Origin: an uncultured Porticoccus sp. | GTDB taxonomy: Bacteria; Pseudomonadota; Gammaproteobacteria; Pseudomonadales; Porticoccaceae | Assembly: GCA_947259505.1 (NCBI GenBank) | Contig: CAMYLT010000001.1 | Coordinates: forward strand, 1 to 64,000 | Direction: 5' to 3' | Length of the DNA stretch: 64,000 nt | Part shown: piece after piece, positions 44,405 through 53,042 of the stretch | Layout of the letters: every line of letters starts with the position of its first letter | How positions within the stretch are numbered: position 1 is the stretch's first letter | Translations under genes and position numbers: made by a program | The notes under the pieces: model-generated | Databases searched by the model: none | Seen by the model: only the letters and a program-made list of their open reading frames with translations | Told to the model about the DNA's origin: nothing

Positions 44405-45200
44405 ACCGTTTGCTACACGCTGGGCCGAATGTGACCCCTTTGCCGAAGCCTTTGCGATTTCCGGTGATACCTATCGGGATATGGGTGACCGGCGCACGAC
44501 CCGTTTCGAATTTGACGGCGCCGCTTACTTTGTGAAAACGCACGCCGGGGTCGGCGTCGGCGAAATACTCAAGAATCTGCTCTACCTGCGTATTCCCGTA
44601 TTGGGCGCAGAAAATGAATACCGGGCCATTGCGCGCCTGAAGGAGCTGGGAGTGGACACCATGACAGCGGTTGCCTTTGGCCGCCGCGGCTGGAATCCTG
44701 CCAATGAGCAATCCTTTCTCATTACCCAGGCGCTGGAACCTACCGAGCCGCTGGATGAATATTGTAATCCTCAGGTGCTGGCGGCTCTGGGTGTAGCAGA
44801 GCGAAGGGCGCTGGTACGACGACTGGCGAGAATTTCCCGCAGTCTGCATGACAATGGGGTAAACCATCGAGACTATTACCTTTGTCATTTCCTGCTCGAC
44901 ACCTCTCAAGAATATGCGGCAATGCCGGTATCTGAACGACCGATCTATGTGATCGATTTGCATCGGGTGCAGATTCGTCGCCGCACACCCCGCCGCTGGC
45001 GCCACAAGGATCTCGCGGCACTCTATTATTCTGCGAGCCGGGTGGGTTTTGGGCGAAGAGACCTGTGGTGTTTTATCCGGGAATACAAGCAGCAGCCTCT
45101 GCGTCAGGCCCTGTCTGAGGGAGCTGGTTTCTGGCGGTCCGCTGAGAAAGAGGCCGACAAGCTCTATAAAAAGGGGGTTAGAAAGGGGTATCACCAGTGA
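44385..45200 (+). CDS. waaP: LPS heptose kinase WaaP
   Basis: WaaP phosphorylates heptose I of the inner core, which in Pseudomonas is essential for outer-membrane function. From the TTG at 44385 (GGAG 7 bases upstream) the protein has 271 residues and starts KLFLTEPFATRW, matching the family length and N-terminus. A TTG at 44361 is less likely. Kinase residues are intact: Lys in YFVKTHAGVG, the catalytic loop NHRDYYLCHFLL with its Asp, and Asp in IYVIDLHRVQIRR. It overlaps the end of waaG by 20 bases, so translation is coupled. Confidence 0.95.
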   Translation: MKLFLTEPFATRWAECDPFAEAFAISGDTYRDMGDRRTTRFEFDGAAYFVKTHAGVGVGEILKNLLYLRIPVLGAENEYRAIARLKELGVDTMTAVAFGRRGWNPANEQSFLITQALEPTEPLDEYCNPQVLAALGVAERRALVRRLARISRSLHDNGVNHRDYYLCHFLLDTSQEYAAMPVSERPIYVIDLHRVQIRRRTPRRWRHKDLAALYYSASRVGFGRRDLWCFIREYKQQPLRQALSEGAGFWRSAEKEADKLYKKGVRKGYHQ

Positions 45201-45219
45201 TACACGGACAAGGAACTGA

Positions 45220-45990
45220 ATGAAAAAACATTTCTTTGAACTCGAGCCGGCGTTGGCTCCTCTTTTCCAGTCCCATGGTCTGGATCATTTTTCTGCCTGC
45301 TGGGAAGCAGACATGGCATTGGTTGATGAACCGAACCGGGCGAGGGGAGGCTGGAGCGAAGTAGGTGTATTGGCTTTGCAGGATGAAGGTCGGGAGCGCC
45401 GGTTTTACCTTAAGCGCCAGGAAAACTTTAATTGCCAGACCCTCGCCAACCCGTTGCATGGCATTCCAGTGGCATTGCGAGAACGGCGGAATATCCAGAG
45501 GCTGGTTGACCAGGGTATTGCGACGTTGAATGTGGTGTGTTGCGGTAGAGAATATACAGCAGTCGATCGAGTGATACTAATCACCGAAGCGCTAGACGAT
45601 TTTTGTTCGATGGATGAGTGGCTGCTCCGGAAAAGTGATGGCGAGACGCGCAAAACAGGGCTGCTGGCGTTGGGGCGGCTGGTCGGCCGTCTACACACCG
45701 CGAGGATGAAGCATGGCTGCTTGTATCCTAAGCATGTGTATTTTTCGCTATCGGGTCCTCTGGAACTGCGCCTGATTGATCTTGAGAAATGCAAATGTAT
45801 TCTTCGTCGGAAGGGATGCTTGCGCGATATGGAGACCTTGTTGCGCCATAGCCCCCTGCTGACGCCGGACGATCAACAGTTAATTTATGCGGGGTATATG
45901 GAAACGTGCCCTTATGCCTGGACTGCCAAGATGCTCGAGGCGGCGGTGAAGACCCGTATACAGGCAAAAAGGAGTTCGGCTGGTGGCTGA
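45220..45990 (+). CDS. InaA-like LPS core kinase family protein, atypical catalytic loop
   Basis: A 256-residue kinase-like protein 19 bases after waaP, with AAGGAACTG in front of the ATG. The N-lobe Lys65 (FYLKRQENF) and the metal-binding Asp187 (LRLIDLEKCK) are present. The catalytic loop reads HGCLYPKHVYF, with Cys167 where Asp is expected and His172 where Asn is expected. This form occurs in InaA-type proteins of the LPS region in Pseudomonas, where their exact substrate is unclear. Core heptose phosphorylation is the likely context. Confidence 0.82.
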   Translation: MKKHFFELEPALAPLFQSHGLDHFSACWEADMALVDEPNRARGGWSEVGVLALQDEGRERRFYLKRQENFNCQTLANPLHGIPVALRERRNIQRLVDQGIATLNVVCCGREYTAVDRVILITEALDDFCSMDEWLLRKSDGETRKTGLLALGRLVGRLHTARMKHGCLYPKHVYFSLSGPLELRLIDLEKCKCILRRKGCLRDMETLLRHSPLLTPDDQQLIYAGYMETCPYAWTAKMLEAAVKTRIQAKRSSAGG

Positions 45991-47398
45991 AGCAATGACG
46001 CTTGAGCAGTTAAAGCTGGCTCCAATGGGTTTGGCCGCGCCGTTTTCACTGGATGTTCCCGGTGGACAGGCATTGGTGTGTGAGACTGTTTTTCGCCACC
46101 TTCCAGGTAAGCGCGTAGTATTTCGCGCTCACTGGGGCGGCGCTGAGGTGCTGGTAAAGCTGTTTTTTCGTCAGAGGGATTTTCTGCGGGAACGTGCTGG
46201 GTTGGCCGCGATCCGAGAAGCAGGCATTCCCTGTCCGCGGGAAGTCTGGACGATCAAAGATGAAGGAAAGCATGTCGGCTTCCTGCTGGCTACGGAGTAT
46301 CTCGACACTGCGGCCAGTCTGCAAGACTGCTATATCCAGTGGGGCCTTGAAGATTTCGTCGGGTTGCTACGGGAGGCTGTCGCATTAACCGGTCGTTTGC
46401 ACCGCAGTGGCCACATGCAGGCAGATATTCATCTGGATAATTTTCTCCTGAAAGATAATCGACTTTATATGATCGATGGCGGTGGAGTTGCCCCGCTGCA
46501 GAAGCCATTCGAAAACCTGGGGTTGCTCTTTGCACAGATGACTCCAGATTATGATGACCTGTCTGCGCAGACACTGGGTGCCTATGGTGAATCCGCTCTG
46601 GACGTGCGCTTGTTCCAACGGACAATTGCGAAAATACGTGAAAAACGTATCCGCCATTACCTGGCCAAGACCACCCGGAACTGCACCCAGTTCCTGGCGA
46701 CCAGAATGCCCAGGGCTTTTGTGGTGGTGGTTCGCGCATTGGCCAGCGATAACGTGTTGAAACTCATGTCAGAGCCCGAAGCGGCGGGTCAGGCTGTTTT
46801 CTTGAAGCAGGGCAATTCAGCTACAGTGATGAAGGTGGCGGGAGACCGTATCGACTGGGTGCTTAAACGCTATAACATCAAAAATTTCTGGCATGGCCTC
46901 AGCCGCTGTTTGCGGCCCAGTCGTGCCTGGATTTCGTGGAAAAGTGCCCATCGGTTAGAATTGCTCGGTATTGCAACCCCAAGACCATTGGCGATGCGTG
47001 AAGAGCGTGTTGGTCCACTGCGTCGGCAGGCCTACCTGCTGACAGAATGTGTCGAGGGTGACAACCTGCAGGCATGGCTACTCAAAAACGACAGGAATGA
47101 AATTCCAGAGTGGCTGGACAGGGAATTGTTAAAGCTTTTCGATAACCTGTGGCGTGGCAGAACCAGCCATGGTGACATGAAGGCTACTAACCTGATCGTC
47201 ACCGACGGGCGGTTGGAGGTGATAGACCTCGATGCCGTACATTATCATCGCTGCAAACGAGGTTTTGTCAGAAGTTACCGCAAGGACCTGCAGCGTTTTA
47301 TGGATAACTGGCAGGGTGAAACCTGGCAGCACTTTGAAGAATTGCTGAGGCCCATTGCCAGTCGGGCCGGCATTACACTCGTCAATAAAAAGGTTTAA
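45983..47398 (+). CDS. Tandem kinase-domain protein of the LPS core cluster
   Basis: The 471-residue protein holds two kinase-like domains. The first (about 1-235) has Lys in VLVKLFFR, the loop QADIHLDNFLL and MIDGGG. The second (about 280-471) has Lys in DWVLKRYNIKNFW, the loop SHGDMKATNLIV and VIDLDAV. Both keep the catalytic Asp, Asn and metal-binding Asp, so both may be active. A protein of this size at the same place in Pseudomonas (PA5006-type) is a candidate heptose II kinase. The GTG at 45983 has AGGAG 8 bases upstream and overlaps the previous gene by 8 bases. Confidence 0.85.
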   Translation: MAEAMTLEQLKLAPMGLAAPFSLDVPGGQALVCETVFRHLPGKRVVFRAHWGGAEVLVKLFFRQRDFLRERAGLAAIREAGIPCPREVWTIKDEGKHVGFLLATEYLDTAASLQDCYIQWGLEDFVGLLREAVALTGRLHRSGHMQADIHLDNFLLKDNRLYMIDGGGVAPLQKPFENLGLLFAQMTPDYDDLSAQTLGAYGESALDVRLFQRTIAKIREKRIRHYLAKTTRNCTQFLATRMPRAFVVVVRALASDNVLKLMSEPEAAGQAVFLKQGNSATVMKVAGDRIDWVLKRYNIKNFWHGLSRCLRPSRAWISWKSAHRLELLGIATPRPLAMREERVGPLRRQAYLLTECVEGDNLQAWLLKNDRNEIPEWLDRELLKLFDNLWRGRTSHGDMKATNLIVTDGRLEVIDLDAVHYHRCKRGFVRSYRKDLQRFMDNWQGETWQHFEELLRPIASRAGITLVNKKV

Positions 47399-47400
47399 CA

Positions 47401-49131
47401 GTGTCTACAATTGTTCTCGGTATTTCCGGTGCGCTCAATCATGATCCTTCCGCCGCACTTTACGTGGATGAAAAGCTGGTGGCGGCCGCAGAAGAAGAGC
47501 GTTTTATCCGCGATAAACACGCCAAGGGTAAAATGCCCTTTGAGGCGGCAAAGTTCTGCCTCGAGTATGCCGGGATCAAACCCGAAGCGGTGGATGTGGT
47601 GGCTGTACCCTTTGCGCCAATTTCTATTTTTTCACCTGCGCGCTGGCACTTTGCCAGGCGCTATTGGTACGCCCCAGACCGAGCGCTGGATGCATTGCTG
47701 AATGGTAATCGTCGCTACCGTCGTTACCGCAACAGAGTGTTCGGCTTGTTGCGCGATCTCGGTATCGATCCGGCTAATGTGGAGTTCGAGCCGGTGGAAC
47801 ACCATTTGGCGCACGCATCCAGTGCCTACCATCTGAGCGGGTTTAAAGAGAAAACAGCCATTATGGGCGTGGATGGTAAGGGGGAATATGCCACCACTTT
47901 CTTCGGTTATGGTGAAAATGGTCACATACACAAGATCAAGGAATTCTACGATCCCGATTCCCTGGGTGGGCTTTACGGTGCCATTACTGAGTACCTCGGT
48001 TTTGAGATGCTCGACGGAGAGTACAAGGTGATGGGCATGGCCCCCTATGGCGATCCCAACAAGTACGATTTCTCTCGACTGATTGATTTCGATGGCAGGG
48101 ACTTTAAGGTCAACACTCATCTGGTTAACACTGTCGGCCTGCGCCGTTACAAACAGGATGGGGTCGGCTTTTATTTCAGTCCTAAACTGATTGATTGGCT
48201 GGGGCCAAAACGAGAAGGCGATATCGCCGATGAACCCTATATAGACTACGCCGCAACCATTCAGGCGCTATTCGAGGAGGTGGTGCTGAAACTGATGGAC
48301 CACTATTTGGGGGATATTATCAAGGAAACCGGGAAGTTGGCCTTTTCCGGTGGTGGAGCCTTGAACGTTAAATTGAACCAGAAAATTATCGCCCGGGATG
48401 AAGTGAAAGAACTTTTCGTACAACCGGCATCCGGTGATGCGGGAACGGCCGTAGGCGCAGCCTCCTATGCGTTGAAAAAACGCGGCATTCAGCCGGAAGC
48501 GATGGGGCATGTTTATCTTGGCCCGAAATACAGTAATGAGGACTGTATCCGCGCCTGTGAAGAGCACGCTGAAAAGCCGACATATCAAGTAATTGATCAG
48601 GTGCCCCAGCGCATTGCCAAAATCCTGGTGGAAGGTAACCCTGTGGCCTGGTTCCAGGGACGCATGGAGTTTGGTCCGCGGGCGCTGGGTGGGCGTTCTA
48701 TTATTGGTTGCCCCAGCTCGTCAGGTGTCGCAAATCGCATTAACGAGCAAATTAAATTCCGCGAGCGCTGGCGGCCATTCTGCCCCAGCATGCTGGATCG
48801 GGTTGCACCGGAGATGTTCAAAATTGATCACCCGGCCCCCTTCATGACCTTCACGTTTGAGGTGAACGACGAGTGGAAAACCCGCGTGCCTGAGGTGGTG
48901 CACGAGGATGGCACCGCCCGCGCCCAGGCGCTGAAGTGCGAGTACAACCCGCGCTACTATGAGTTGATGGAAGAGATGGAAAAGTTGACGGGCAACGGAG
49001 TGGTGTTGAATACCTCGCTCAATCGTCGTGGAGAACCCATGGTTTGCTCCCCTGCGGATGCCTTAAATATGTTCTTTGGGTCTGACTTGCAGTACTTGAT
49101 TATGGAAGATGTTCTAGTGGTGAAGGCTTAA
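47401..49131 (+). CDS. Carbamoyltransferase of the LPS core (WapO-like)
   Basis: A 576-residue member of the NodU/TobZ/CmcH family. The N-terminal Kae1-like domain has ISGALNHDPSAAL, the metal-binding HHLAHA motif and MGVDGKGEYATT. The C-terminal carbamoyltransferase domain has QGRMEFGPRALGGRSI and RFRPFCPSM-type RERWRPFCPSML. The family transfers carbamoyl from carbamoyl phosphate via an adenylate. In Pseudomonas the gene in the same place (PA5005) is held responsible for carbamoylating core heptose II, and the same role is likely here. The start is GTG at 47401, 2 bases after the tandem kinase gene. Confidence 0.92.
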   Translation: MSTIVLGISGALNHDPSAALYVDEKLVAAAEEERFIRDKHAKGKMPFEAAKFCLEYAGIKPEAVDVVAVPFAPISIFSPARWHFARRYWYAPDRALDALLNGNRRYRRYRNRVFGLLRDLGIDPANVEFEPVEHHLAHASSAYHLSGFKEKTAIMGVDGKGEYATTFFGYGENGHIHKIKEFYDPDSLGGLYGAITEYLGFEMLDGEYKVMGMAPYGDPNKYDFSRLIDFDGRDFKVNTHLVNTVGLRRYKQDGVGFYFSPKLIDWLGPKREGDIADEPYIDYAATIQALFEEVVLKLMDHYLGDIIKETGKLAFSGGGALNVKLNQKIIARDEVKELFVQPASGDAGTAVGAASYALKKRGIQPEAMGHVYLGPKYSNEDCIRACEEHAEKPTYQVIDQVPQRIAKILVEGNPVAWFQGRMEFGPRALGGRSIIGCPSSSGVANRINEQIKFRERWRPFCPSMLDRVAPEMFKIDHPAPFMTFTFEVNDEWKTRVPEVVHEDGTARAQALKCEYNPRYYELMEEMEKLTGNGVVLNTSLNRRGEPMVCSPADALNMFFGSDLQYLIMEDVLVVKA

Positions 49132-49229
49132 GTTGATTGTCACGCTGATAAGTATTTCGGGATTGTTGTGAGCCACTTCTCGCATAAAGAAGTCTGTCTA
49201 GGGTTCAATTATTTGGCATCAGGAGTGTC

Positions 49230-49943
49230 ATGATTAAACATAAATTACTCTGGAGGCTGTTGCCCAAAATAAAAAAAGATTCTTTATTGAGCTCTATGTC
49301 TATTTTGGAGTGTAGGCAGTTCCAAAAAAAGGTCAATGGACGATGTTTTTTGCCTGATTGCTTTCAGTCCGCTGGCGCGGTTTATGTTCATGTGCCCAAA
49401 GTTGCAGGTAAGAGTATTTGCGAATTATTTTTCAATGGTGAAAATTTGGGGCATATGCCATATATCTGGTACGAAAAAATAGCACCTGCAACATGTGCTA
49501 GCAGTTTTACATTTTCTTTTGTTAGGAATCCTTGGGATAGAGTTGTTTCCGCCTATCATTACCTCTTGTCTGGAGGGGCCTTAAAGAGAGATGGAGATAT
49601 TTCAAAGGAGCTTTCGCAATACAAAAACTTTGATGACTTCGTGTTGTGCTGGTTGCGGAAAGACAAGCTGGATAAGCATGTTCACTTCGTACCGCAATAT
49701 GAATTTTTAATAAATGACAAAGGAACCATCGATCTTGATTTTGTCGGTCAATATGAACGCATGGATCAGGATATAAAAGAGATTTGCGGCCGACTAAATT
49801 TGCATGAGGGCAAGCATCTTGAGCTCCAGAAGGTTAATGCAAGCCAACGAGAAAGTTATCAGAAATATTATTCGGAAGGTTCGATGGAAATCGTTGCTGA
49901 CTTGTATAGAACGGATATAGAAATGTTTGGCTATGCCTTTTAA
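49230..49943 (+). CDS. Sulfotransferase family 2 protein
   Basis: The 237-residue protein has the PAPS-binding signatures of Sulfotransfer_2 enzymes: the 5' phosphosulfate loop PKVAGKS (residues 56-62, in YVHVPKVAGKSICEL) and the 3' phosphate motif FVRNPWDRVVSAYHYL (97-112). Such enzymes move sulfate from PAPS to a carbohydrate hydroxyl. The gene is markedly AT-rich, starts at ATG 49230 with AGGAG 5 bases upstream, and follows the carbamoyltransferase by 98 bases. By context the acceptor is probably a core sugar. There is no signal peptide, so it would act in the cytoplasm. Confidence 0.88.
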   Translation: MIKHKLLWRLLPKIKKDSLLSSMSILECRQFQKKVNGRCFLPDCFQSAGAVYVHVPKVAGKSICELFFNGENLGHMPYIWYEKIAPATCASSFTFSFVRNPWDRVVSAYHYLLSGGALKRDGDISKELSQYKNFDDFVLCWLRKDKLDKHVHFVPQYEFLINDKGTIDLDFVGQYERMDQDIKEICGRLNLHEGKHLELQKVNASQRESYQKYYSEGSMEIVADLYRTDIEMFGYAF

Positions 49944-49957
49944 TTGTGGATAAAGCT

Positions 49958-51064
49958 ATGGCAGATAAATGGATCTTGCAGCTCTGCCATGGATATTCCG
50001 CACCTTTCGGTGAAGTGGCTCGGCAGTGGCGAGTCCTCTTTAAGGGCACGGAATATCGAATTCTTACGGTCTTTCTCACTGGTGTGCCTGATGAGCAGGT
50101 CAAGCAGCTGGTGGGAGGTGATGTCATGTTTCTCGGCTATAAATCAAAAGACTTGCGGGGCATGAAAATTAGGCAGATCCGTACAATAAGAAAATTGCAT
50201 CTAAAGTTCCAGTTTTGTTTTGCTATTGCTCATCGCTTTAAGTCGATCTATATCGCGACCCATCTGCCCGGGGTCAGAGTCATTGGCGTCAGTCACGCTT
50301 ATGGTGTCTATGGCCGACTTCTTAGAAAACGTTATGTCATGAAGCGGGCATCTAATCTGAGGTTGGTCGGTGTATCTAATGCCATTCGTGATGATGCACG
50401 CCAGGCATTACCTAAATTGCCGGCTGCACATATCCAAACAGTCTACAACCATATAGATGTCGATAAGATCCGCATCGGACAGTTCACCCGTGAGGAGGCG
50501 CGAAAGCACCTTGGTTTGGCGGAAGGAGATTTTGTTGTTGCTAATGTCGGGCGTCTGCATCCAGATAAGGATCAAGCAACACTGATTAAAGCCTTTGCAA
50601 AAGTACAACTTGAAATACCGGGGGCACGTCTGGTCATTATTGGCGACGGGCGTCTGCGGCCTGATTTAGACAGGCAGATTAAAGAGCTCGGTATGACTGA
50701 ATGGATTGACCTAAAGGGGTGTGTGCCCGAGGCATACCGTTACTTCAGTGCTTTCGATGTGTTCGTGTTGTCCTCCAACTATGAGCCGTTTGGGATGGTT
50801 TTGTTGGAGGCAATGGCGGTGCCTGTACCGGTGATCAGTTCGGAATGCGGCGGTGCTCCTGAAGTACTGGGTGATGCAGGCAAGTTTTTCCCGGTGGGAA
50901 ATTCAGAAGGTCTGGCAGAACAGTTGGTGGGTGTCTATCGGGAAGGTAGGGAACGTCGCGAAATGGTAGCAGATGCATTACATGATCGTCTTCTAACCTT
51001 GTTCTCTGACGAGGCTGTGTGCCAGTCATTCGCTACACTGCGTACTGACTGGGATTGCAATTGA
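49958..51064 (+). CDS. GT4-family LPS core glycosyltransferase
   Basis: From the ATG at 49958 the protein has 368 residues; an in-frame GTG at 49946 is also possible. GT4 motifs include VANVGRLHPDKDQATLIKAF, IGDGRLRPDLDRQI and the donor-binding SSNYEPFGMVLLEAMAVP with both Glu residues. Position after the carbamoyltransferase matches the glucosyltransferase WapH of Pseudomonas, so it is probably an outer-core glycosyltransferase. The sugar is unknown. It is separated from the first sulfotransferase by only 14 bases. Confidence 0.88.
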   Translation: MADKWILQLCHGYSAPFGEVARQWRVLFKGTEYRILTVFLTGVPDEQVKQLVGGDVMFLGYKSKDLRGMKIRQIRTIRKLHLKFQFCFAIAHRFKSIYIATHLPGVRVIGVSHAYGVYGRLLRKRYVMKRASNLRLVGVSNAIRDDARQALPKLPAAHIQTVYNHIDVDKIRIGQFTREEARKHLGLAEGDFVVANVGRLHPDKDQATLIKAFAKVQLEIPGARLVIIGDGRLRPDLDRQIKELGMTEWIDLKGCVPEAYRYFSAFDVFVLSSNYEPFGMVLLEAMAVPVPVISSECGGAPEVLGDAGKFFPVGNSEGLAEQLVGVYREGRERREMVADALHDRLLTLFSDEAVCQSFATLRTDWDCN

Positions 51065-51206
51065 TTAATGATAGCTTCTCTCTGAATGGGTTTGAGAGCG
51101 GACATACGATAAAAATCTTTTCTTTGTCGCTATGTGCACGCCCGAAAGAAAGTGTTTTTTCCCTTGAAAAATACAGGGGTGCTGAAAAGATTTCCTGGAG
51201 TCTATT

Positions 51207-52061
51207 TTGAAAAAGAAATTGGTTTTTATTTTATCTTCGAACTATAGCGGATCACACTTTCTTTCCTTGATGCTCGGAAGTCACACGCAAGGTATGCACC
51301 TCGGTGAGCTAAAGAATGTATACAAAAAGGGTGGCTTTGATAAGTGCTATGTCTGTGAAGCAGGGGCCCGCTGCGAACTATTTCGGGGGATTTCCGAGCA
51401 TGAAAAAAGCCGATTGTTCGACTTCCTGTACGAACGAGTGGATGAAAAGATCAATTTTTTAGTGGATGCTTCTAAAAAGCCGAGATGGTTTAAAGATTTT
51501 TCAAAAAATGACGAATATGACATTTATCTAATTCATCTGGTCAGAGACCCTAGAGCACTTTCCAGAAGATGGTTGATGCGATTTTCTGAAATGGATATCG
51601 GCTTGCGAGAGCGTATCCGGCAAATAAGAAAAAACCCGGCAAAAATATTTAAACTGCTTTTTTGTGATGATTTGGTTGTCTGTTTGTACAAGTGGATTTC
51701 TCAGAACAGGGAAATAGCCGAGTTTATAGATGACACAGGTCTGCCAAGTAAGAGAATCACCTATAAACAGCTCGCCACGAACCCGGACCAAACATTAGGA
51801 GATATATGTGGTTGGTTGGGCCTTGAATACGAGCCGGAGCAGAAGGAGTATTGGAGATTTCCGCATCATGGTTCCCAGAAAGAGGAGTATCAGTGGATTA
51901 AGAGTCAGGGTGTCGGCTCATATTTTGATCAGAGGTGGAGATCATATTTAACCGATTCACAGATAGAACGTATAGAAAACCATAAGGATCTAAATGTTTT
52001 CATGAAAAGCATTTCTCTGGGTTTTTCAAACGACGGGTTGGAACATGTCGGGAAAGAATGA
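51207..52061 (+). CDS. Second sulfotransferase, Cys-containing type
   Basis: A 284-residue P-loop sulfotransferase unrelated in detail to the one at 49230. The 5' loop is SSNYSGSHFL (residues 10-19) and the 3' phosphate motif is HLVRDPRALSRRWLM. A Cys cluster CYVCEAGARC (47-56) follows the 5' loop region. The start is TTG at 51207, with GGAG 6 bases upstream. The 3' end overlaps the next glycosyltransferase gene by 17 bases, so the two are coupled. It is probably specific for a different acceptor from the first sulfotransferase. Confidence 0.86.
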   Translation: MKKKLVFILSSNYSGSHFLSLMLGSHTQGMHLGELKNVYKKGGFDKCYVCEAGARCELFRGISEHEKSRLFDFLYERVDEKINFLVDASKKPRWFKDFSKNDEYDIYLIHLVRDPRALSRRWLMRFSEMDIGLRERIRQIRKNPAKIFKLLFCDDLVVCLYKWISQNREIAEFIDDTGLPSKRITYKQLATNPDQTLGDICGWLGLEYEPEQKEYWRFPHHGSQKEEYQWIKSQGVGSYFDQRWRSYLTDSQIERIENHKDLNVFMKSISLGFSNDGLEHVGKE

Positions 52062-52965
52062 GGTGGAGAAAAATGATGATAGCTGCTCAATAAGTGTAGT
52101 GATTCCGTCATATAATTACGGACGATACCTGCCCGATGCTGTCAGGTCTGTGGTAGAGCAAGCGGGACGTTGGGATTTAACAGTAATCGATGATGGCTCC
52201 ACGGACAATACGAACGAAGTGGCCAAAGCACTGGCCAATGAATATCCAGGAAAATTTAACTACATCTATCAAGAAAACAAAGGGTTGGCTGCCACGCGAA
52301 ATGGGGCGGCCAGCCTCACGAAGGGCGATTACCTGCTATTTCTCGATGCTGATGATTGGCTATGCAAGGGCGCACTTGAAAAGATAAGCCGTTTCTTGGT
52401 GCTAAACAACAGGCCTGCGATGCTTGTCTGTGATTATTATTCTGCCGATGCAACTACATTCAGATTGCGAAAAAACAAGGGGCTGCCTTCCTCGTTTGAG
52501 AAGAGGCTCGATGCCTATTTATTCAAAAAATCGATTAGTCTTGCCTCTGGTGCGACAATAATCAGACGCGATGTGTTTAATCAGTTTGACTTTCCTGACA
52601 ACCTCGCCAGCTCAGAGGATTTGCCCTTTTACGCTGGGGTATTAGCTCATTACATGGATGTGACAATATTTCACGAGCCAGTGGTTAACATACGCAAGCA
52701 TGCTGGCCGAATGAGACGTGATATTGAAAGAATGGAGAAGACAGCCCCCCGGTTAAATGAAGAAATACTAAAGCGCCTACCATTGCCGTATAAAAAATGG
52801 CGTCGGAGGCTTGATGCTAGGCATTTTTTGTCAATGTCGAGGCTGAGTTTTCTTGCAGGCAATAACCAGGCGGGAAAGAAGTATTATTGGCGTGCTCTCA
52901 AGGCCAGTCCGTTGGCTCTATTCCAGTTTTCCTACCTGAAGAAGCTGGTGTCGAACATTTTTTAA
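52045..52965 (+). CDS. GT2-family glycosyltransferase
   Basis: The 306-residue inverting GT-A enzyme has SVVIPSYNYGRYLPDAV, the first Asp motif VIDDGSTDNTNE, KGLAATRNGAA and the DXD-type FLDADDWL. A C-terminal helical region (from about residue 225) has no membrane segment. It likely adds an outer-core sugar and stands where Pseudomonas carries the rhamnosyltransferase WapR, though the sugar is unknown. The ATG at 52045 overlaps the second sulfotransferase by 17 bases. Confidence 0.88.
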   Translation: MSGKNEVEKNDDSCSISVVIPSYNYGRYLPDAVRSVVEQAGRWDLTVIDDGSTDNTNEVAKALANEYPGKFNYIYQENKGLAATRNGAASLTKGDYLLFLDADDWLCKGALEKISRFLVLNNRPAMLVCDYYSADATTFRLRKNKGLPSSFEKRLDAYLFKKSISLASGATIIRRDVFNQFDFPDNLASSEDLPFYAGVLAHYMDVTIFHEPVVNIRKHAGRMRRDIERMEKTAPRLNEEILKRLPLPYKKWRRRLDARHFLSMSRLSFLAGNNQAGKKYYWRALKASPLALFQFSYLKKLVSNIF

Positions 52966-53042
52966 TCAGTATTTTCTGGGCGTTATCTCGTTTCCTTGGC
53001 GAGAGCACAGGTAATAATAATTGATCATGGCGTGAAGATGTT

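Noticed and set aside
44343-45194. A 283-codon minus-strand frame opposite waaP
   Set aside because: waaP is clear on the plus strand with full kinase motifs, and the opposite frame reads as low-complexity shadow with no start signal.
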